A stretch of DNA of 64,000 nucleotides, taken from positions 88,291 through 152,290 of the forward strand of contig NZ_FMAC01000012.1 in NCBI RefSeq assembly GCF_900094555.1, read 5' to 3'. Positions 34,459 through 43,418 of this stretch are shown in pieces. This DNA comes from Martinezella hainanensis. Its GTDB lineage: Bacteria > Pseudomonadota > Alphaproteobacteria > Rhizobiales > Rhizobiaceae. The notes beneath the pieces are model-generated. The model was not told the origin of the DNA. It ran no database searches and was given only the letters and a program-made list of their open reading frames with translations. Every line of letters starts with the position of its first letter. The first letter of the stretch is position 1. The position numbers were made by a program, and so were the translations under genes.

Positions 34459-36549
34459 ATGAATTCCGTTTGGCCCGCCGCCCCGAACGACGATTTTCGG
34501 TCGCTTTTCAAGACGCATCCGTCGCCGATGTGGGTCTATGATCCGCAGACGTTGAGGTTTCTGATCGTCAACGATGCGGCTCTCGACCTCTATGGCTATG
34601 GCCATGCGGACTTCGCGGTCATGACCGTGCTCGACATCAGACCATCCGTGGAACGCGAGCGCATGCTGGACGCGGTGCACCACCGCACCGACATTGAGAC
34701 GGCGCAACGCTGGACGCATCTGAAGGCGGGCGGCGAGACATTCGAAGTTCTGACCTATGGGCGGGAGATCCGCTTCGACGGCAAGATGGCGATCCTCGCG
34801 ATCGTTCAGGATCGCACCGAGGTCAATGCGGCCCAACGACAGATCGACGCCACCCAGTCGCTGCTCGACAGCATCGTCGACAATCTTCCCGTCGGCGTCT
34901 TCGTCAAGGATATGGAGCGGGATGGCCGTTATATTCTGTTCAACGAAGCCTGCGGCGGCATCGTCGGGCACTCGGCGCAGGATATGATCGGTAAATCGGA
35001 CAAGGCCATATTCTCCGATGAGCAGACGGCGCTTTTTCGGGAGCAGGACAGACTTGCCTTCGAGACTGCCGCGACCGTCTACTTTGAGGAAACCATCCAC
35101 ACGGCGGATGGCGCGTTACGTATCCTGAAAACGGCGAAGCGGGCTCTGCCCGCACCAACGGGGCAGGCGCCACGCTATGTTCTCGGCATTTCCCAGGATG
35201 TGACCGAGGAACGCAGCGTCGAGGCAAGGCTTGCGCATCTTGCCATGCACGATTCCCTGACAGGCCTTCCGAACAGAGCTTTCTTTTCCGAGAGCATCGT
35301 GCGGCAGGTGGCGGCTGCGACGCCAGCGAAGCCAATCGCGCTGCTCTATATCGATGTCGATCATTTCAAGCATATCAACGACAGCAAGGGCCATGCTGCG
35401 GGTGACATGCTCCTGCGCCAGGTTGCCGAGCGCCTCCAGCAGCTTGCCGAGAGGAGCGATCTGGTCGCGCGCCTGGGCGGTGACGAGTTCGCGCTGGTCT
35501 TGAGGATGACGGATGCCGGGCGTGCCCGCCGTTTCGCCGATCTGCTGTTGCAATCGCTTTCGGCACCCTTCGATCTCGACGGCGTCCGCGAACATGTGAC
35601 CTGCAGCATCGGGATCGCCTTGGCACCTGAGCACGGCAACGATGCAGATGTCCTGATGCGGGATGCGGATCTGGCGCTCTATGCAGCCAAGGGCAGCGGC
35701 CGATCGACCTATCGCTTCTACCAGACCGAGATGCGGCTCGAAGCCGAACGGCGCCACCAGCTCACGGTGGAGCTTCGAGAGGCTCTGCAGAACGATGAAT
35801 TCGAACTCCATTACCAGCCGATCATCCGGCTGGACGAGGACGCACTGTCCGGCTTCGAAGCCCTCATCCGCTGGCGTCATCCCAAGCACGGGCTCATCCC
35901 ACCGGCTGAGTTCATTCCAGTCGCCGAGGAAACGGGCATGATCGTGCCGATCGGCGACTGGGTGCTGCGAGAAGCCTGCCGGACCGCCATGGAGTGGCCC
36001 GAAAACCTGAAGGTGGCCATCAACCTGTCTGTCTATCAGTTTCGTCATGCGAGCCTGCTGGCCACCGTCGTCTCGGCGCTGGGCGAGACGGGTCTTTGTC
36101 CCGGACGGCTGGAGATCGAGGTCACGGAATCCATCCTGCTCTCCGAGGTCGAGCAAAGCCTGTCGTTGCTGCGTGCCCTGAAGGAGCTTGGCATTCGCAT
36201 CGCGATCGATGATTTCGGCACGGGTTATTCCTCGCTCAGCTATCTGCGCTCCTTCTCTTTCGACAAGATCAAGCTCGACCGCAGCTTCGTCGCCGGCATG
36301 GATGCCGATCCCGGCAATCTCGCGATCGTACGGGCCGTAGTCGGCATCGCCTCCGGCTTCAACGCCGTGACACTGGCCGAAGGCATCGAGACGGAGGCGC
36401 AACTGGCGAAGTTGCGGGCAGAGGGCTATCACGAAGTGCAGGGTTTCCTGCTTGGACGGCCAATGGCGCGCGAGGACGCTTTGGCGCGAATTCTCAGTGA
36501 GGCCTATCCCGCTCGGACTTTACGTGCCCGAAAACCAGCGCGTGGATGA
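34459..36549 (+). CDS. PAS-GGDEF-EAL cyclic-di-GMP enzyme
   Basis: This 696-residue soluble protein has two PAS-type sensor domains (about 8-120 and 130-245), a diguanylate cyclase domain (about 260-425) and a phosphodiesterase domain (about 440-690). The GGDEF motif is intact (ARLGGDEFALVL near 341). The EAL domain has GFEALIRWRHP near 465, EVTESILL, IDDFGTGYSSLSYL, KIKLDRSFV and LAEGIETEAQL, so both activities look possible. There are no membrane segments. It should tune cyclic di-GMP in response to a cytoplasmic or diffusible signal, affecting motility and biofilm. It stands alone, with 185 bp before it. Confidence 0.95.
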   Translation: MNSVWPAAPNDDFRSLFKTHPSPMWVYDPQTLRFLIVNDAALDLYGYGHADFAVMTVLDIRPSVERERMLDAVHHRTDIETAQRWTHLKAGGETFEVLTYGREIRFDGKMAILAIVQDRTEVNAAQRQIDATQSLLDSIVDNLPVGVFVKDMERDGRYILFNEACGGIVGHSAQDMIGKSDKAIFSDEQTALFREQDRLAFETAATVYFEETIHTADGALRILKTAKRALPAPTGQAPRYVLGISQDVTEERSVEARLAHLAMHDSLTGLPNRAFFSESIVRQVAAATPAKPIALLYIDVDHFKHINDSKGHAAGDMLLRQVAERLQQLAERSDLVARLGGDEFALVLRMTDAGRARRFADLLLQSLSAPFDLDGVREHVTCSIGIALAPEHGNDADVLMRDADLALYAAKGSGRSTYRFYQTEMRLEAERRHQLTVELREALQNDEFELHYQPIIRLDEDALSGFEALIRWRHPKHGLIPPAEFIPVAEETGMIVPIGDWVLREACRTAMEWPENLKVAINLSVYQFRHASLLATVVSALGETGLCPGRLEIEVTESILLSEVEQSLSLLRALKELGIRIAIDDFGTGYSSLSYLRSFSFDKIKLDRSFVAGMDADPGNLAIVRAVVGIASGFNAVTLAEGIETEAQLAKLRAEGYHEVQGFLLGRPMAREDALARILSEAYPARTLRARKPARG

Positions 36550-36690
36550 CCGCCGAAGCTGCTGAGGCGGCTATCGTGAAAACAGTCAAAAAATTTGGCA
36601 CCTCGTTGTCGGGAAGGGTGATTGATCAACGTCCTTGGGATGGCCCATCGAAAAGGGCATGATACGATGAACCGCTCCAAGGAGACGAAC

Positions 36691-37122
36691 ATGACCGATG
36701 CAACAGATCAAACGCAATCCCAGCAGCCCCGAGTGCCGGTTCGCGGCGGCGTCGTGGCCTATCTGACCGTCGACGGCGCTGTGAAGGCAGCCGAGTTCTA
36801 CAGCCGCGCTTTCGGAGCAGAACAGGTCTTCATGTATCCCGTCGATGAAAAAGGCCGGACCATGCATGTCCATCTCTACATCAACGGTAGCTCCGTGATG
36901 CTCGGTGACGCCTTTCCGGAATACGGCCATGCGTTGGAAAAGCCGCAGTCCTTCACGATGCAGCTTGTCGTCGATGATCTGGACTTCTGGTGGAAGCGAG
37001 CCGTCGATGCCGGAGCCGAAGTCGTCGTCGAGCCGCAAGTGATGTTCTGGGGCGATCGCTGGGGTCAGCTGCGCGATCCCTTCGGCGTCGCCTGGGCGAT
37101 GAATGCGCCGGTCAACGGCTGA
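36691..37122 (+). CDS. VOC-family (glyoxalase/PhnB-like) protein
   Basis: The start at 36691 has AAGGAG seven bases upstream; the in-frame ATGs at 36622 and 36667 do not. This gives 143 residues forming one vicinal-oxygen-chelate unit: VVAYLTVDGAVKAAEFYSRA, AEQVFMYPVDEKGRTMHVHL, GSSVMLGDAFPEYG, FTMQLVVDDLDFWWKRAVDA and WGDRWGQLRDPFGVAWAM. PhnB-like VOC proteins of this kind rarely have a proven function; resistance and dioxygenase roles exist in the superfamily. A terminator follows at once. Confidence 0.88.
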   Translation: MTDATDQTQSQQPRVPVRGGVVAYLTVDGAVKAAEFYSRAFGAEQVFMYPVDEKGRTMHVHLYINGSSVMLGDAFPEYGHALEKPQSFTMQLVVDDLDFWWKRAVDAGAEVVVEPQVMFWGDRWGQLRDPFGVAWAMNAPVNG

Positions 37123-37131
37123 TAATATAAC

Positions 37132-37158
37132 GCCCTCGGTGCGGATCGCGCCGAGGGC
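37132..37158. terminator. bidirectional terminator between VOC gene and kynB
   Basis: A 12 bp stem with one T-G wobble (GCCCTCGGTGCG / CGCGCCGAGGGC) and a GAT loop lies between convergent genes. Confidence 0.7.
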
Positions 37159-37185
37159 ACTTCTCTTGATGCGGCTGCGAAGGCG

Positions 37186-38016
37186 CTATTCAGCGAGCAG
37201 GGTCCGCGTCAGTGGATGCGCAGCATCCATCAGACCAGCCAGCACCGAGTAATGATGCTTGTCGGGCTCGATCACCGCAGCCGTCGAGGCACCAAGGCCG
37301 ATCCAGATATTGGCAAGCAGCGCATTCAGGCGGATGAATTCCGCGCGTTCCGCGCCGCCGACCCAGCAGGTTAGGCGAATGCCGTCGATCGGCTCGAGAA
37401 GTGCGGGACTTTCGGCTCTCGCCTCGGCGTCATCGATGCGAAGCTCCCGGTTCATCTTGCGCCGCATGAGCGGGCGTAGGTCATGCACGCCAGAAATGGC
37501 AAGCACATGCCGGATGCGCTTGAGGACCGTTTCGCCGAGCGGCGATGTCGTCGTCATCATGCGGGCGACAAGCTGGCCGCCGGCAGAGTGCCCGGTCAGC
37601 ACAATCGGACCTTCGACCAGATCGGCCGCTGCCGTAATGGCTGCCGCGATCTCCTTGCCGATTCCGCCGATGCTATTGTCCGGGCAAAGCGTGTAGGACG
37701 GGATCGCCACGGCATAGCCGGCCGCAATCGAGCCTGCGGCGAGGTGAGACCAGTAACTCTTGTCCAATTGCAGCCAGTAGCCGCCATGAACGAAAACCAC
37801 CAATCCCTTGGGCTGGCTTTCGGGCAGAAAGAGATCGAAACGATTGCGCTCCGCCGGACCATAGACGAGATCGAGCTTTGCGCATCCCGCCGCCGTCGAC
37901 CTGTCACGGAAAGACTTGGCTGGTTCAACCCATGCCGCCGGCCATTGATCGCCGTCGACGATGTAGGCGCCGTTGGTATAGGCGGCCTCCCAATCGGTGA
38001 CCTTGAAATAGCTCAT
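37186..38016 (-). CDS. kynB: arylformamidase-type alpha/beta hydrolase
   Basis: The start at 38016 has AAGGAG upstream and gives 276 residues. The protein is an esterase/lipase-like alpha/beta hydrolase with HGGYW at 77-81 (oxyanion hole) and GHSAGG with Ser144 as nucleophile. An Asp (GVHDLRPL or VGGAERAEF) and a late His (DKHHYSV) complete the triad. Arylformamidase hydrolyses N-formylkynurenine to kynurenine. The assignment rests on position: kynU is 38 bp upstream in the same operon. The sequence belongs to the serine-hydrolase formamidase type, not the metal-dependent KynB family of many bacteria, so the symbol denotes function. Confidence 0.75.
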   Translation of the reverse strand: MSYFKVTDWEAAYTNGAYIVDGDQWPAAWVEPAKSFRDRSTAAGCAKLDLVYGPAERNRFDLFLPESQPKGLVVFVHGGYWLQLDKSYWSHLAAGSIAAGYAVAIPSYTLCPDNSIGGIGKEIAAAITAAADLVEGPIVLTGHSAGGQLVARMMTTTSPLGETVLKRIRHVLAISGVHDLRPLMRRKMNRELRIDDAEARAESPALLEPIDGIRLTCWVGGAERAEFIRLNALLANIWIGLGASTAAVIEPDKHHYSVLAGLMDAAHPLTRTLLAE

Positions 38017-38054
38017 CTTCAGCTCCTTCTTTCTGCCGGTCGACGCTTGGGGGG

Positions 38055-39302
38055 TCAGGTCACGGCCGAACGCACGGCGAAGCGCGCTTCCTTCCACGAT
38101 CCACTGCTCAGAATGTCCTCCAGCACCGTCACGGCTCGCCAGACGTCGCGATATGAGACATAGAGCGGCGTGAAGCCAAAGCGCAGTGTCGAGGGCGCGC
38201 GGAAATCGCCGATGACGCCGCGCTCGATCAGCGCCTGCATGACTTCGTAGGCGTTGCTATGGATGAAGGACACCTGGCTGCCGCGCTTTTCGCTGTCGCG
38301 CGTCGTCTCGAGCTCGACGCCGTATTGGCCGCATTTTTCTTCGACCAAGCGGATGAAGAAATCGGTGAGCGCTATGCTCTTCCGGCGCAAGGCATTCATG
38401 TCCACCTCATCCCAGATGGAGAGCGCCCCCTTCAGCGCCCGCAACGACAGGATCGGCTGCGTGCCGCAGAGAAAACGCTTGATACTGGCGTCACCGTCGA
38501 AGCTCTGTTCGAAGGCGAAGGGACGGGCGTGGCTCCACCAGCCGCTGAGAGGTTGAACGATCGATGCATGATGATGCTTCGCGGCATAGATGAAGGCCGG
38601 CGCGCCAGGACCGCCATTGAGATATTTGTAGGTGCAGCCGACGGCAAAATCAGCGCCTGCGCCATCGAGATCTACTGGAAGCGCGCCGGCGCTGTGGCAG
38701 AGATCCCAGATGACGAGGGCACCTGCCGCCTGGATACGCTTCGTCAGCGCCGCCATGTCGCGCAGCTCGCCGCTCTTGTAGTTGACATGATTGACAAGGA
38801 CGACGGCGACGCTCTCATCGATCAGCTCTTCGATGGTGTCGGCATCGCGACCTTCGAGACGAAGCGTCAGGCCGGGGCGTGTCGAGACGACGCCTTCCGC
38901 CATATAGAGATCGGTCGGGAAGCTGTCGCCCTCGGCGACGATGACGTTGCGATCCGGTCGCATGGCGAGTGCTGCATGCAAGGTCTTGTAGATGTTGATC
39001 GAAGTCGAGTCGGTGACGACAGTCTGGCCTTCGGCCGCGCCTATCAGCCGGCCGATGCGGTCGCCGAGCTCAAGCGGCAGGTGAAACCATCCGGCGCTAT
39101 TCCAGCTGCGGATCAGGCCGTTGCCCCATTCCTCCATGGCGGCCTGGCGGACTTCGGCAAAGACCTCATGCGAGGCGGCACCGAGCGAATTGCCGTCGAG
39201 ATAGATGACGCCGGCCGGCAGGGCGAAGCGGCTGCGAAAAACGCGCAGCGGGTCGGCCTCGTCCATGGCCTCGACGGCCGCGAGATCGGGAAGGCTGTTC
39301 AT
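38055..39302 (-). CDS. kynU: kynureninase
   Basis: This 415-residue PLP enzyme cleaves kynurenine to anthranilate and alanine. It has the aminotransferase class V fold with the family signatures IYLDGNSLGAAS, IRSWNSAGWFHLPLELGDRI, TDSTSINIYKTLHAA and VIWDLCHSAGALPVDL. The Schiff-base Lys226 is in VGCTYKYLNGGPGAPAFIY. Its start is 20 bp after the ABC permease stop, so it is part of the transporter operon. With the formamidase it gives the lower steps of tryptophan breakdown. Tryptophan dioxygenase (kynA) is not in the window. Confidence 0.96.
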   Translation of the reverse strand: MNSLPDLAAVEAMDEADPLRVFRSRFALPAGVIYLDGNSLGAASHEVFAEVRQAAMEEWGNGLIRSWNSAGWFHLPLELGDRIGRLIGAAEGQTVVTDSTSINIYKTLHAALAMRPDRNVIVAEGDSFPTDLYMAEGVVSTRPGLTLRLEGRDADTIEELIDESVAVVLVNHVNYKSGELRDMAALTKRIQAAGALVIWDLCHSAGALPVDLDGAGADFAVGCTYKYLNGGPGAPAFIYAAKHHHASIVQPLSGWWSHARPFAFEQSFDGDASIKRFLCGTQPILSLRALKGALSIWDEVDMNALRRKSIALTDFFIRLVEEKCGQYGVELETTRDSEKRGSQVSFIHSNAYEVMQALIERGVIGDFRAPSTLRFGFTPLYVSYRDVWRAVTVLEDILSSGSWKEARFAVRSAVT

Positions 39303-39322
39303 AATGTCGTTGCCTCGTAAAC

Positions 39323-40249
39323 TTATTCGCGAATGGTTTCTCGGGTGGCGGCTCCGCCACGACTGCGGCGGATGCTCGGCAGCGCCAGCATGATGAGCAC
39401 GAAAAGGCCGGTTGCGAGCTTCAGGTTCGGCGGCGGCATACCGGCGGCAAGGCAGAGCGATACGAGCTGGTAGTAAATGATGGAGCCGACGAAGGGCGCC
39501 AGCAATTGACGCAGCACGGTCTGCTTGCCGGTGAAGGCTTCACCGATCATGAGCGCCGCCAGGCCGTTGATCAGGATGCCTATACCCATGTTGACGTCGG
39601 CAAACCCCTGCGACTGGACCATGAGGGCGCCGCTGGCGGCAGAAAAGGCGCTGGCGATGCCGACGCCGCCGATGGTGGCAGCCCAGACATTAATGCCCTG
39701 CGCCTCGGCCATGTCGGGATTGGAGCCGACGGCGCGCATGGCCGTGCCCTTTTCCGTCTTGAAGTAGAGGTTGAGGGCGATCAGCACGATGACCGCAAGC
39801 AGGCCGGCGATGATGATCTTGCTCGCCGGGAAGCCAGGCTCGGTAAACGGTACGACATCGAACACTGTCGGCGAGCCGAAGACGGAGAGGTTCGACTTGC
39901 CCATGATGGCGAGATTGATGCTGTAGAGCATCGTCGACATCAGGATGCCGGCGAGCAGCGTATGAATGCGGAAGCGTAAGTGAATGAAGGCCGTGCAGCA
40001 ACCGGCGCCGAGGCCGACGACGAAAGCGGCGACAATCGCAAGCGGCGGCGCGACACCGGCAGCAAGCAGGATGCCGCAGACGCAGCCACCGAGCGGAAAT
40101 GCGCCTTCGCTGGTCAGATCCGGAAAGCTCAGCATCCGGAAAGGGATCATGATGCCAAGGACGACGAAGCTCAGGATGAAGCTCTGCGCCAGCGTCACCG
40201 GGATGAGCGAGACGAAGCTCGAAACGGTTGTCTGAATGAAGTCCATCAT
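39323..40249 (-). CDS. ABC transporter permease, tryptophan-type (TrpXYZ-like)
   Basis: This 308-residue polytopic membrane protein belongs to the class of permeases paired with COG2984-type binding proteins. RMLSFPDLTSEGAFPLGGCV, FIHLRFRIHTLLAGILMSTM and GSNPDMAEAQGINV are characteristic; about eight helices are predicted. In streptococci related systems import tryptophan or tyrosine. Here kynU and kynB follow, which makes tryptophan or kynurenine the likely substrate. The gene starts 4 bp after the ATPase stop. Confidence 0.88.
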   Translation of the reverse strand: MMDFIQTTVSSFVSLIPVTLAQSFILSFVVLGIMIPFRMLSFPDLTSEGAFPLGGCVCGILLAAGVAPPLAIVAAFVVGLGAGCCTAFIHLRFRIHTLLAGILMSTMLYSINLAIMGKSNLSVFGSPTVFDVVPFTEPGFPASKIIIAGLLAVIVLIALNLYFKTEKGTAMRAVGSNPDMAEAQGINVWAATIGGVGIASAFSAASGALMVQSQGFADVNMGIGILINGLAALMIGEAFTGKQTVLRQLLAPFVGSIIYYQLVSLCLAAGMPPPNLKLATGLFVLIMLALPSIRRSRGGAATRETIRE

Positions 40250-40253
40250 GATC

Positions 40254-41033
40254 TCAGCTCACCAGCAGCATGCGGTCGGTCTTGACGGCGAAGTGGCCGA
40301 TCAGCTCGGGCACGGTGATGCGCCGCTTGCCATCGCCGGTGATTTCGAGATGGACGCGGCCGGCATCGAGCATGATGATGCTGTCGCCGAAATCGACGGC
40401 GTGCTGCATGTTGTGCGTCACCATCAGGGTCGTCAGCTTCAGTGTTTCGACGGTGCGCACCGTTGCCTGCATGACGATATCGGCGGTGCGCGGATCGAGT
40501 GCGGCTGTGTGTTCATCGAGCAGCAGCACATCGGGCGAACCGCCGACCGCCATGATGAGGGACAGCGATTGACGTTGACCGCCGGAAAGAAGTTCAACCT
40601 TGGTGTCCAGCCGGTTCTCCAGGCCGAGGCCGAGAACGGCGAGGCGCTCCTTGTAGGCGGCAAGGCGGGCGGCATTCAGGCCGGGGCGAAACCCGCGGCT
40701 CTTGCCGCGCAGTTCCGCCAGAAGCATGTTTTCGCCGACCGTCATGCTAGCGGCGGTACCCTTCATAGGGTCCTGGAACACGCGGGCCAGGCGCGCGGCG
40801 CGCTTGTGGACCGGCATGTTCGTCACGTCGTTGCCGTTGATGAGGATCTGGCCGGAATCGAGGCCGAGAGCGCCCGAAATCGCGTTCAGCATGCTGCTCT
40901 TGCCGGCGCCGTTGGAGCCGATGACGACGCCGAATTCGCCAGTCTTGAGGGAGAGCGTCAGGCCGTTGAGTGCGACTTTTTCGTCAGGCTGGCCTTTATA
41001 GAAAACCTTGCGCGCGGATTTGATATCAAGCAT
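40254..41033 (-). CDS. ABC transporter ATP-binding subunit, tryptophan-type
   Basis: This 259-residue ATPase has Walker A (GSNGAGKSS at about 39-47), signature LSGGQRQSL near 150 and Walker B (VLLLDEHTAALDP) near 171-183. The Q-to-H change at DEH instead of DEP is typical of this subgroup. It energises the adjacent permease. It lies 88 bp after the binding-protein gene, with a strong hairpin between them. Confidence 0.93.
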   Translation of the reverse strand: MLDIKSARKVFYKGQPDEKVALNGLTLSLKTGEFGVVIGSNGAGKSSMLNAISGALGLDSGQILINGNDVTNMPVHKRAARLARVFQDPMKGTAASMTVGENMLLAELRGKSRGFRPGLNAARLAAYKERLAVLGLGLENRLDTKVELLSGGQRQSLSLIMAVGGSPDVLLLDEHTAALDPRTADIVMQATVRTVETLKLTTLMVTHNMQHAVDFGDSIIMLDAGRVHLEITGDGKRRITVPELIGHFAVKTDRMLLVS

Positions 41034-41064
41034 CCGTGCCTCCCCTGCAGTATAGGGTTATGAA

Positions 41065-41089
41065 ATGGCGGCGTCCCTGACGCCGCCAT
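41065..41089 (-). promoter_or_regulatory. intercistronic hairpin after the binding-protein gene
   Basis: A perfect 11 bp stem (ATGGCGGCGTC / GACGCCGCCAT) with a CCT loop lies in the gap between the binding-protein and ATPase genes. It lacks a T-run. Such structures often stabilise or partly terminate the binding-protein transcript so that this protein is made in excess. Confidence 0.6.
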
Positions 41090-41121
41090 GGATCGGATTG
41101 ATCCCTAGAAGATGCCGCCTA

Positions 41122-42108
41122 TCACTTCGTGAAGCAATTGCAATCGGCAAGCGAAGCCGGGACTTCTGCGCCGAATGCCTTCAACACGGTCTTGTTGATG
41201 AGCGGCGCGTGGTCCTTATAGGCCGGAACGGAAGGCTTGATCGTCTTCGGATCGGCACCCTTGAGGATCTGCGCGGCGATCTTGCCGGCATTTTCGCCGA
41301 CCTGCTCGTAGTTGACGGCAAAGCTTGCCGGCACGACGCCATTGCGGACAGCCGCGTCGTCGGAGTTGACGATCGGGATCTGTGCCTGGCGGGCGGCGGC
41401 GGCAACGGCCGGGATTGCCGGCTGCAAGAGGTTGGAAGCGGGCGTGTAGATCACATCTGCCTTGCCGGCGAGCGATGCGATGCGCTGCTGGATGTCATTG
41501 ACGTTATCGACGCCGACCGGAACCACTTCGAAGCCGGCGGCCGGAGCGGCTGCCTTGACCTTGTCGATCAGCGCGACGTCATTGGCTTCGCCCGGATTGT
41601 AGGGCACGCCGATGCGCTTGGCATTGGGGAGCAGCTTCTTGGTAAAGGTCAGGATGGCCGAGATGTCCTGCAGGTCGCTCGAGCCGGTGATGCCGGTGTC
41701 ACCCGCGTCCCACGACGGGACGAGCTTGGCGGCGACCGGATCGGTCACGGCGGTAAAGACGATCGGAATGCCGGAGCCTGCGAGCGCCTTCTTGGCGATC
41801 TGCGATACTGGGGTCGTCACCGTGTACATCAGCTTCGGATGTTCGGACTGCAGCTTGGCGATCATCTGCGGAACGAGCGAGGCGTCGAAGCTCGTGTTGC
41901 TTTCGGAATAGACGACATCCTTGCCTTCAACGAAGCCGTTGTCGGCGAGCGCCTTCTTGAAGCCGGCGATCGAAGCATTGAGCTGCGGATGTTCGCCGAA
42001 ATTGGCGATCGCGATTTTGATGGGTTCTGCCGACGCGGTTGCAACGCTTGCTGCGAAGGCGCCGACGACAGCGAGGCCGGCCAGCCATTTGGACGTAGAT
42101 CTCAGCAT
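41122..42108 (-). CDS. ABC transporter substrate-binding protein, tryptophan/TrpX type
   Basis: This 328-residue protein has a signal peptide (WLAGLAVVGAFAASVATASA, cleavage about residue 27). The two-lobed fold matches the COG2984 family: IKIAIANFGEHPQLNASIAG, LPNAKRIGVPYNPGEANDVA, NDIQQRIASLAGKADVIYTP and PIVNSDDAAVRNGVVPASFA. Relatives bind aromatic amino acids. It is the first gene of an operon with ATPase, permease, kynU and kynB, all on the same strand, so the set imports and degrades tryptophan or kynurenine. The opposite-strand GntR regulator just upstream probably controls it. Confidence 0.9.
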   Translation of the reverse strand: MLRSTSKWLAGLAVVGAFAASVATASAEPIKIAIANFGEHPQLNASIAGFKKALADNGFVEGKDVVYSESNTSFDASLVPQMIAKLQSEHPKLMYTVTTPVSQIAKKALAGSGIPIVFTAVTDPVAAKLVPSWDAGDTGITGSSDLQDISAILTFTKKLLPNAKRIGVPYNPGEANDVALIDKVKAAAPAAGFEVVPVGVDNVNDIQQRIASLAGKADVIYTPASNLLQPAIPAVAAAARQAQIPIVNSDDAAVRNGVVPASFAVNYEQVGENAGKIAAQILKGADPKTIKPSVPAYKDHAPLINKTVLKAFGAEVPASLADCNCFTK

Positions 42109-42193
42109 ATTTTCCTCCCGGATGTGACAAGGAGCCGTGTTCCGCCGGCTCTCTTGCCAGGGATCATAGCGGCTGCTGCAATCCTGTCAATTT

Positions 42194-42211
42194 GTGATAT
42201 ATGATATACAC
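42194..42211. promoter_or_regulatory. AT-rich palindromic operator candidate before the trp/kyn operon
   Basis: GTGATATATGATATACAC is an imperfect palindrome in the divergent gap between the GntR gene and the importer operon. A second AT palindrome, ATTATATATAAT at 42251-42262, lies close to the GntR start. FCD-GntR proteins commonly bind ATAT-centred sites. Confidence 0.5.
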
Positions 42212-42292
42212 CGCAGGCGCCTTTGATATATATTTTCCTGTTGCTGCCATATTATATATAATCTGCGGATGGGGAGGATCGGGACGAGCGCC

Positions 42293-43018
42293 ATGCAGGA
42301 TAAGGATGCGTTGAGCAAGACGGAGGCGGCCTATTGGCTGTTGCGGCACGATATCCTCAACACCAAGCTCAGGCCCGGTGCCTCTTTGCGGCTCGGGACT
42401 CTTCGCGATACCTATGGTGTCGGCTGGACGCCGCTTCGCGAGGCGCTCTCGCGGCTGGAAGCCGAGAAGCTTGTTACCGCGATCAGCAATCGCGGCTTCG
42501 CTGTCGCTCCGGTATCGCGCGCCGAACTGGAGGACCTGACGCGGGCGCGCATGGTCGTGGAGCTACCGCTTCTCATGGAGTCGATTGAAAAGGGCGGTCC
42601 GGATTGGGAATCGGCTGTTGTCACCGCACATTATCGCCTCTCACGCTGCAAGATCGTGCCGGACTCCGCCTCCGAGGAGATGGCGGACGAATGGGATGAG
42701 AAGCACAATGCCTTTCACGCTGCGCTTGTCAGCGCGGCAACGTCGAACTGGCTCCAGCGTTTCCAGTCCACCATCTCGGATCAGCTTCGCCGCCACCATC
42801 GTTTTCTCGGTCTTGCGCCGACGCAGCGCGCGGCCGCTGGCCTTTCGATCGGCTATGAAAAAGCAGTGGCCGCCTTGCAGGACGCCATGGCGATCGAGCA
42901 TCACACGGCACTTATGGAGGCGGCCCTCGACAGGGATCTGGAACGTGCCAGGGCGCTGATGACCGAGCATATCGGCTATACGCTGCAGGTTTATATCCGC
43001 TCGGAGAATGAAATTTAG
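42293..43018 (+). CDS. GntR-family regulator, FCD subgroup
   Basis: The start at 42293 (MQDKDALSKTEAAYWLLRHD) gives 241 residues; the in-frame ATG at 42269 has no ribosome binding site. The winged helix is at about residues 8-72 (RPGASLRLGTLRDTYGVGWT, PLREALSRLEAEKLV) and the FCD ligand domain follows (WDEKHNAFHAALVSAATSNW, EHHTALMEAALDRDLERA), with His residues for metal or ligand binding. It is divergent from the trp/kyn operon and is the obvious regulator of it; the ligand may be kynurenine or anthranilate, by inference. Confidence 0.9.
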   Translation: MQDKDALSKTEAAYWLLRHDILNTKLRPGASLRLGTLRDTYGVGWTPLREALSRLEAEKLVTAISNRGFAVAPVSRAELEDLTRARMVVELPLLMESIEKGGPDWESAVVTAHYRLSRCKIVPDSASEEMADEWDEKHNAFHAALVSAATSNWLQRFQSTISDQLRRHHRFLGLAPTQRAAAGLSIGYEKAVAALQDAMAIEHHTALMEAALDRDLERARALMTEHIGYTLQVYIRSENEI

Positions 43019-43158
43019 GTACGCCACAATATCCGATCATTCCAAATAGCATTACTATATCAACTAGTTAGATTGACGCGGCCGTCGAGTGGACGCTACC
43101 GATCATCCTTCAGTTTTCCTTTGCGGTGGTATCCCGTTCCAGGCCTTGGGGGTGATAG

Positions 43159-43418
43159 ATGGGCAAGCGAAGTGCTGTACTGTTGACCAAGCGTACCGTC
43201 GACGCGGCTCGACCCGATCAGGACCGCTACCATATTTGGGATAGCGAGCTTTCAGGCTTTGGTCTTTGTGTTGTTCCCTCGGGGATGAAGACTTTCATCA
43301 TTAAATATCGGACCGATGGAGGCGGGCGATCCGCCAACCAGCGGGTCTTGACCACAGGACGGTTTGGTCCCGTTACTGTTGAGCAGGCAAGAAAACTCGC
43401 CAAGGTTAAACTCGGTAG
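43159..43418 (+). pseudogene. truncated tyrosine integrase, N-terminal fragment
   Basis: The first 85 or so residues match the N-terminal arm-binding domain of P4-type integrases: LTKRTVDAARPDQDRYHIWD, SGFGLCVVPSGMKTFIIKYR and VTVEQARKLAKVKLG. After about 43418 the frame runs into the IS6 remnant and ends at 43524 without a catalytic domain. The gene is therefore broken by the insertion. A GGGGG lies upstream of the ATG. It probably marks one end of a genomic island covering the following 20 kb. Confidence 0.8.
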
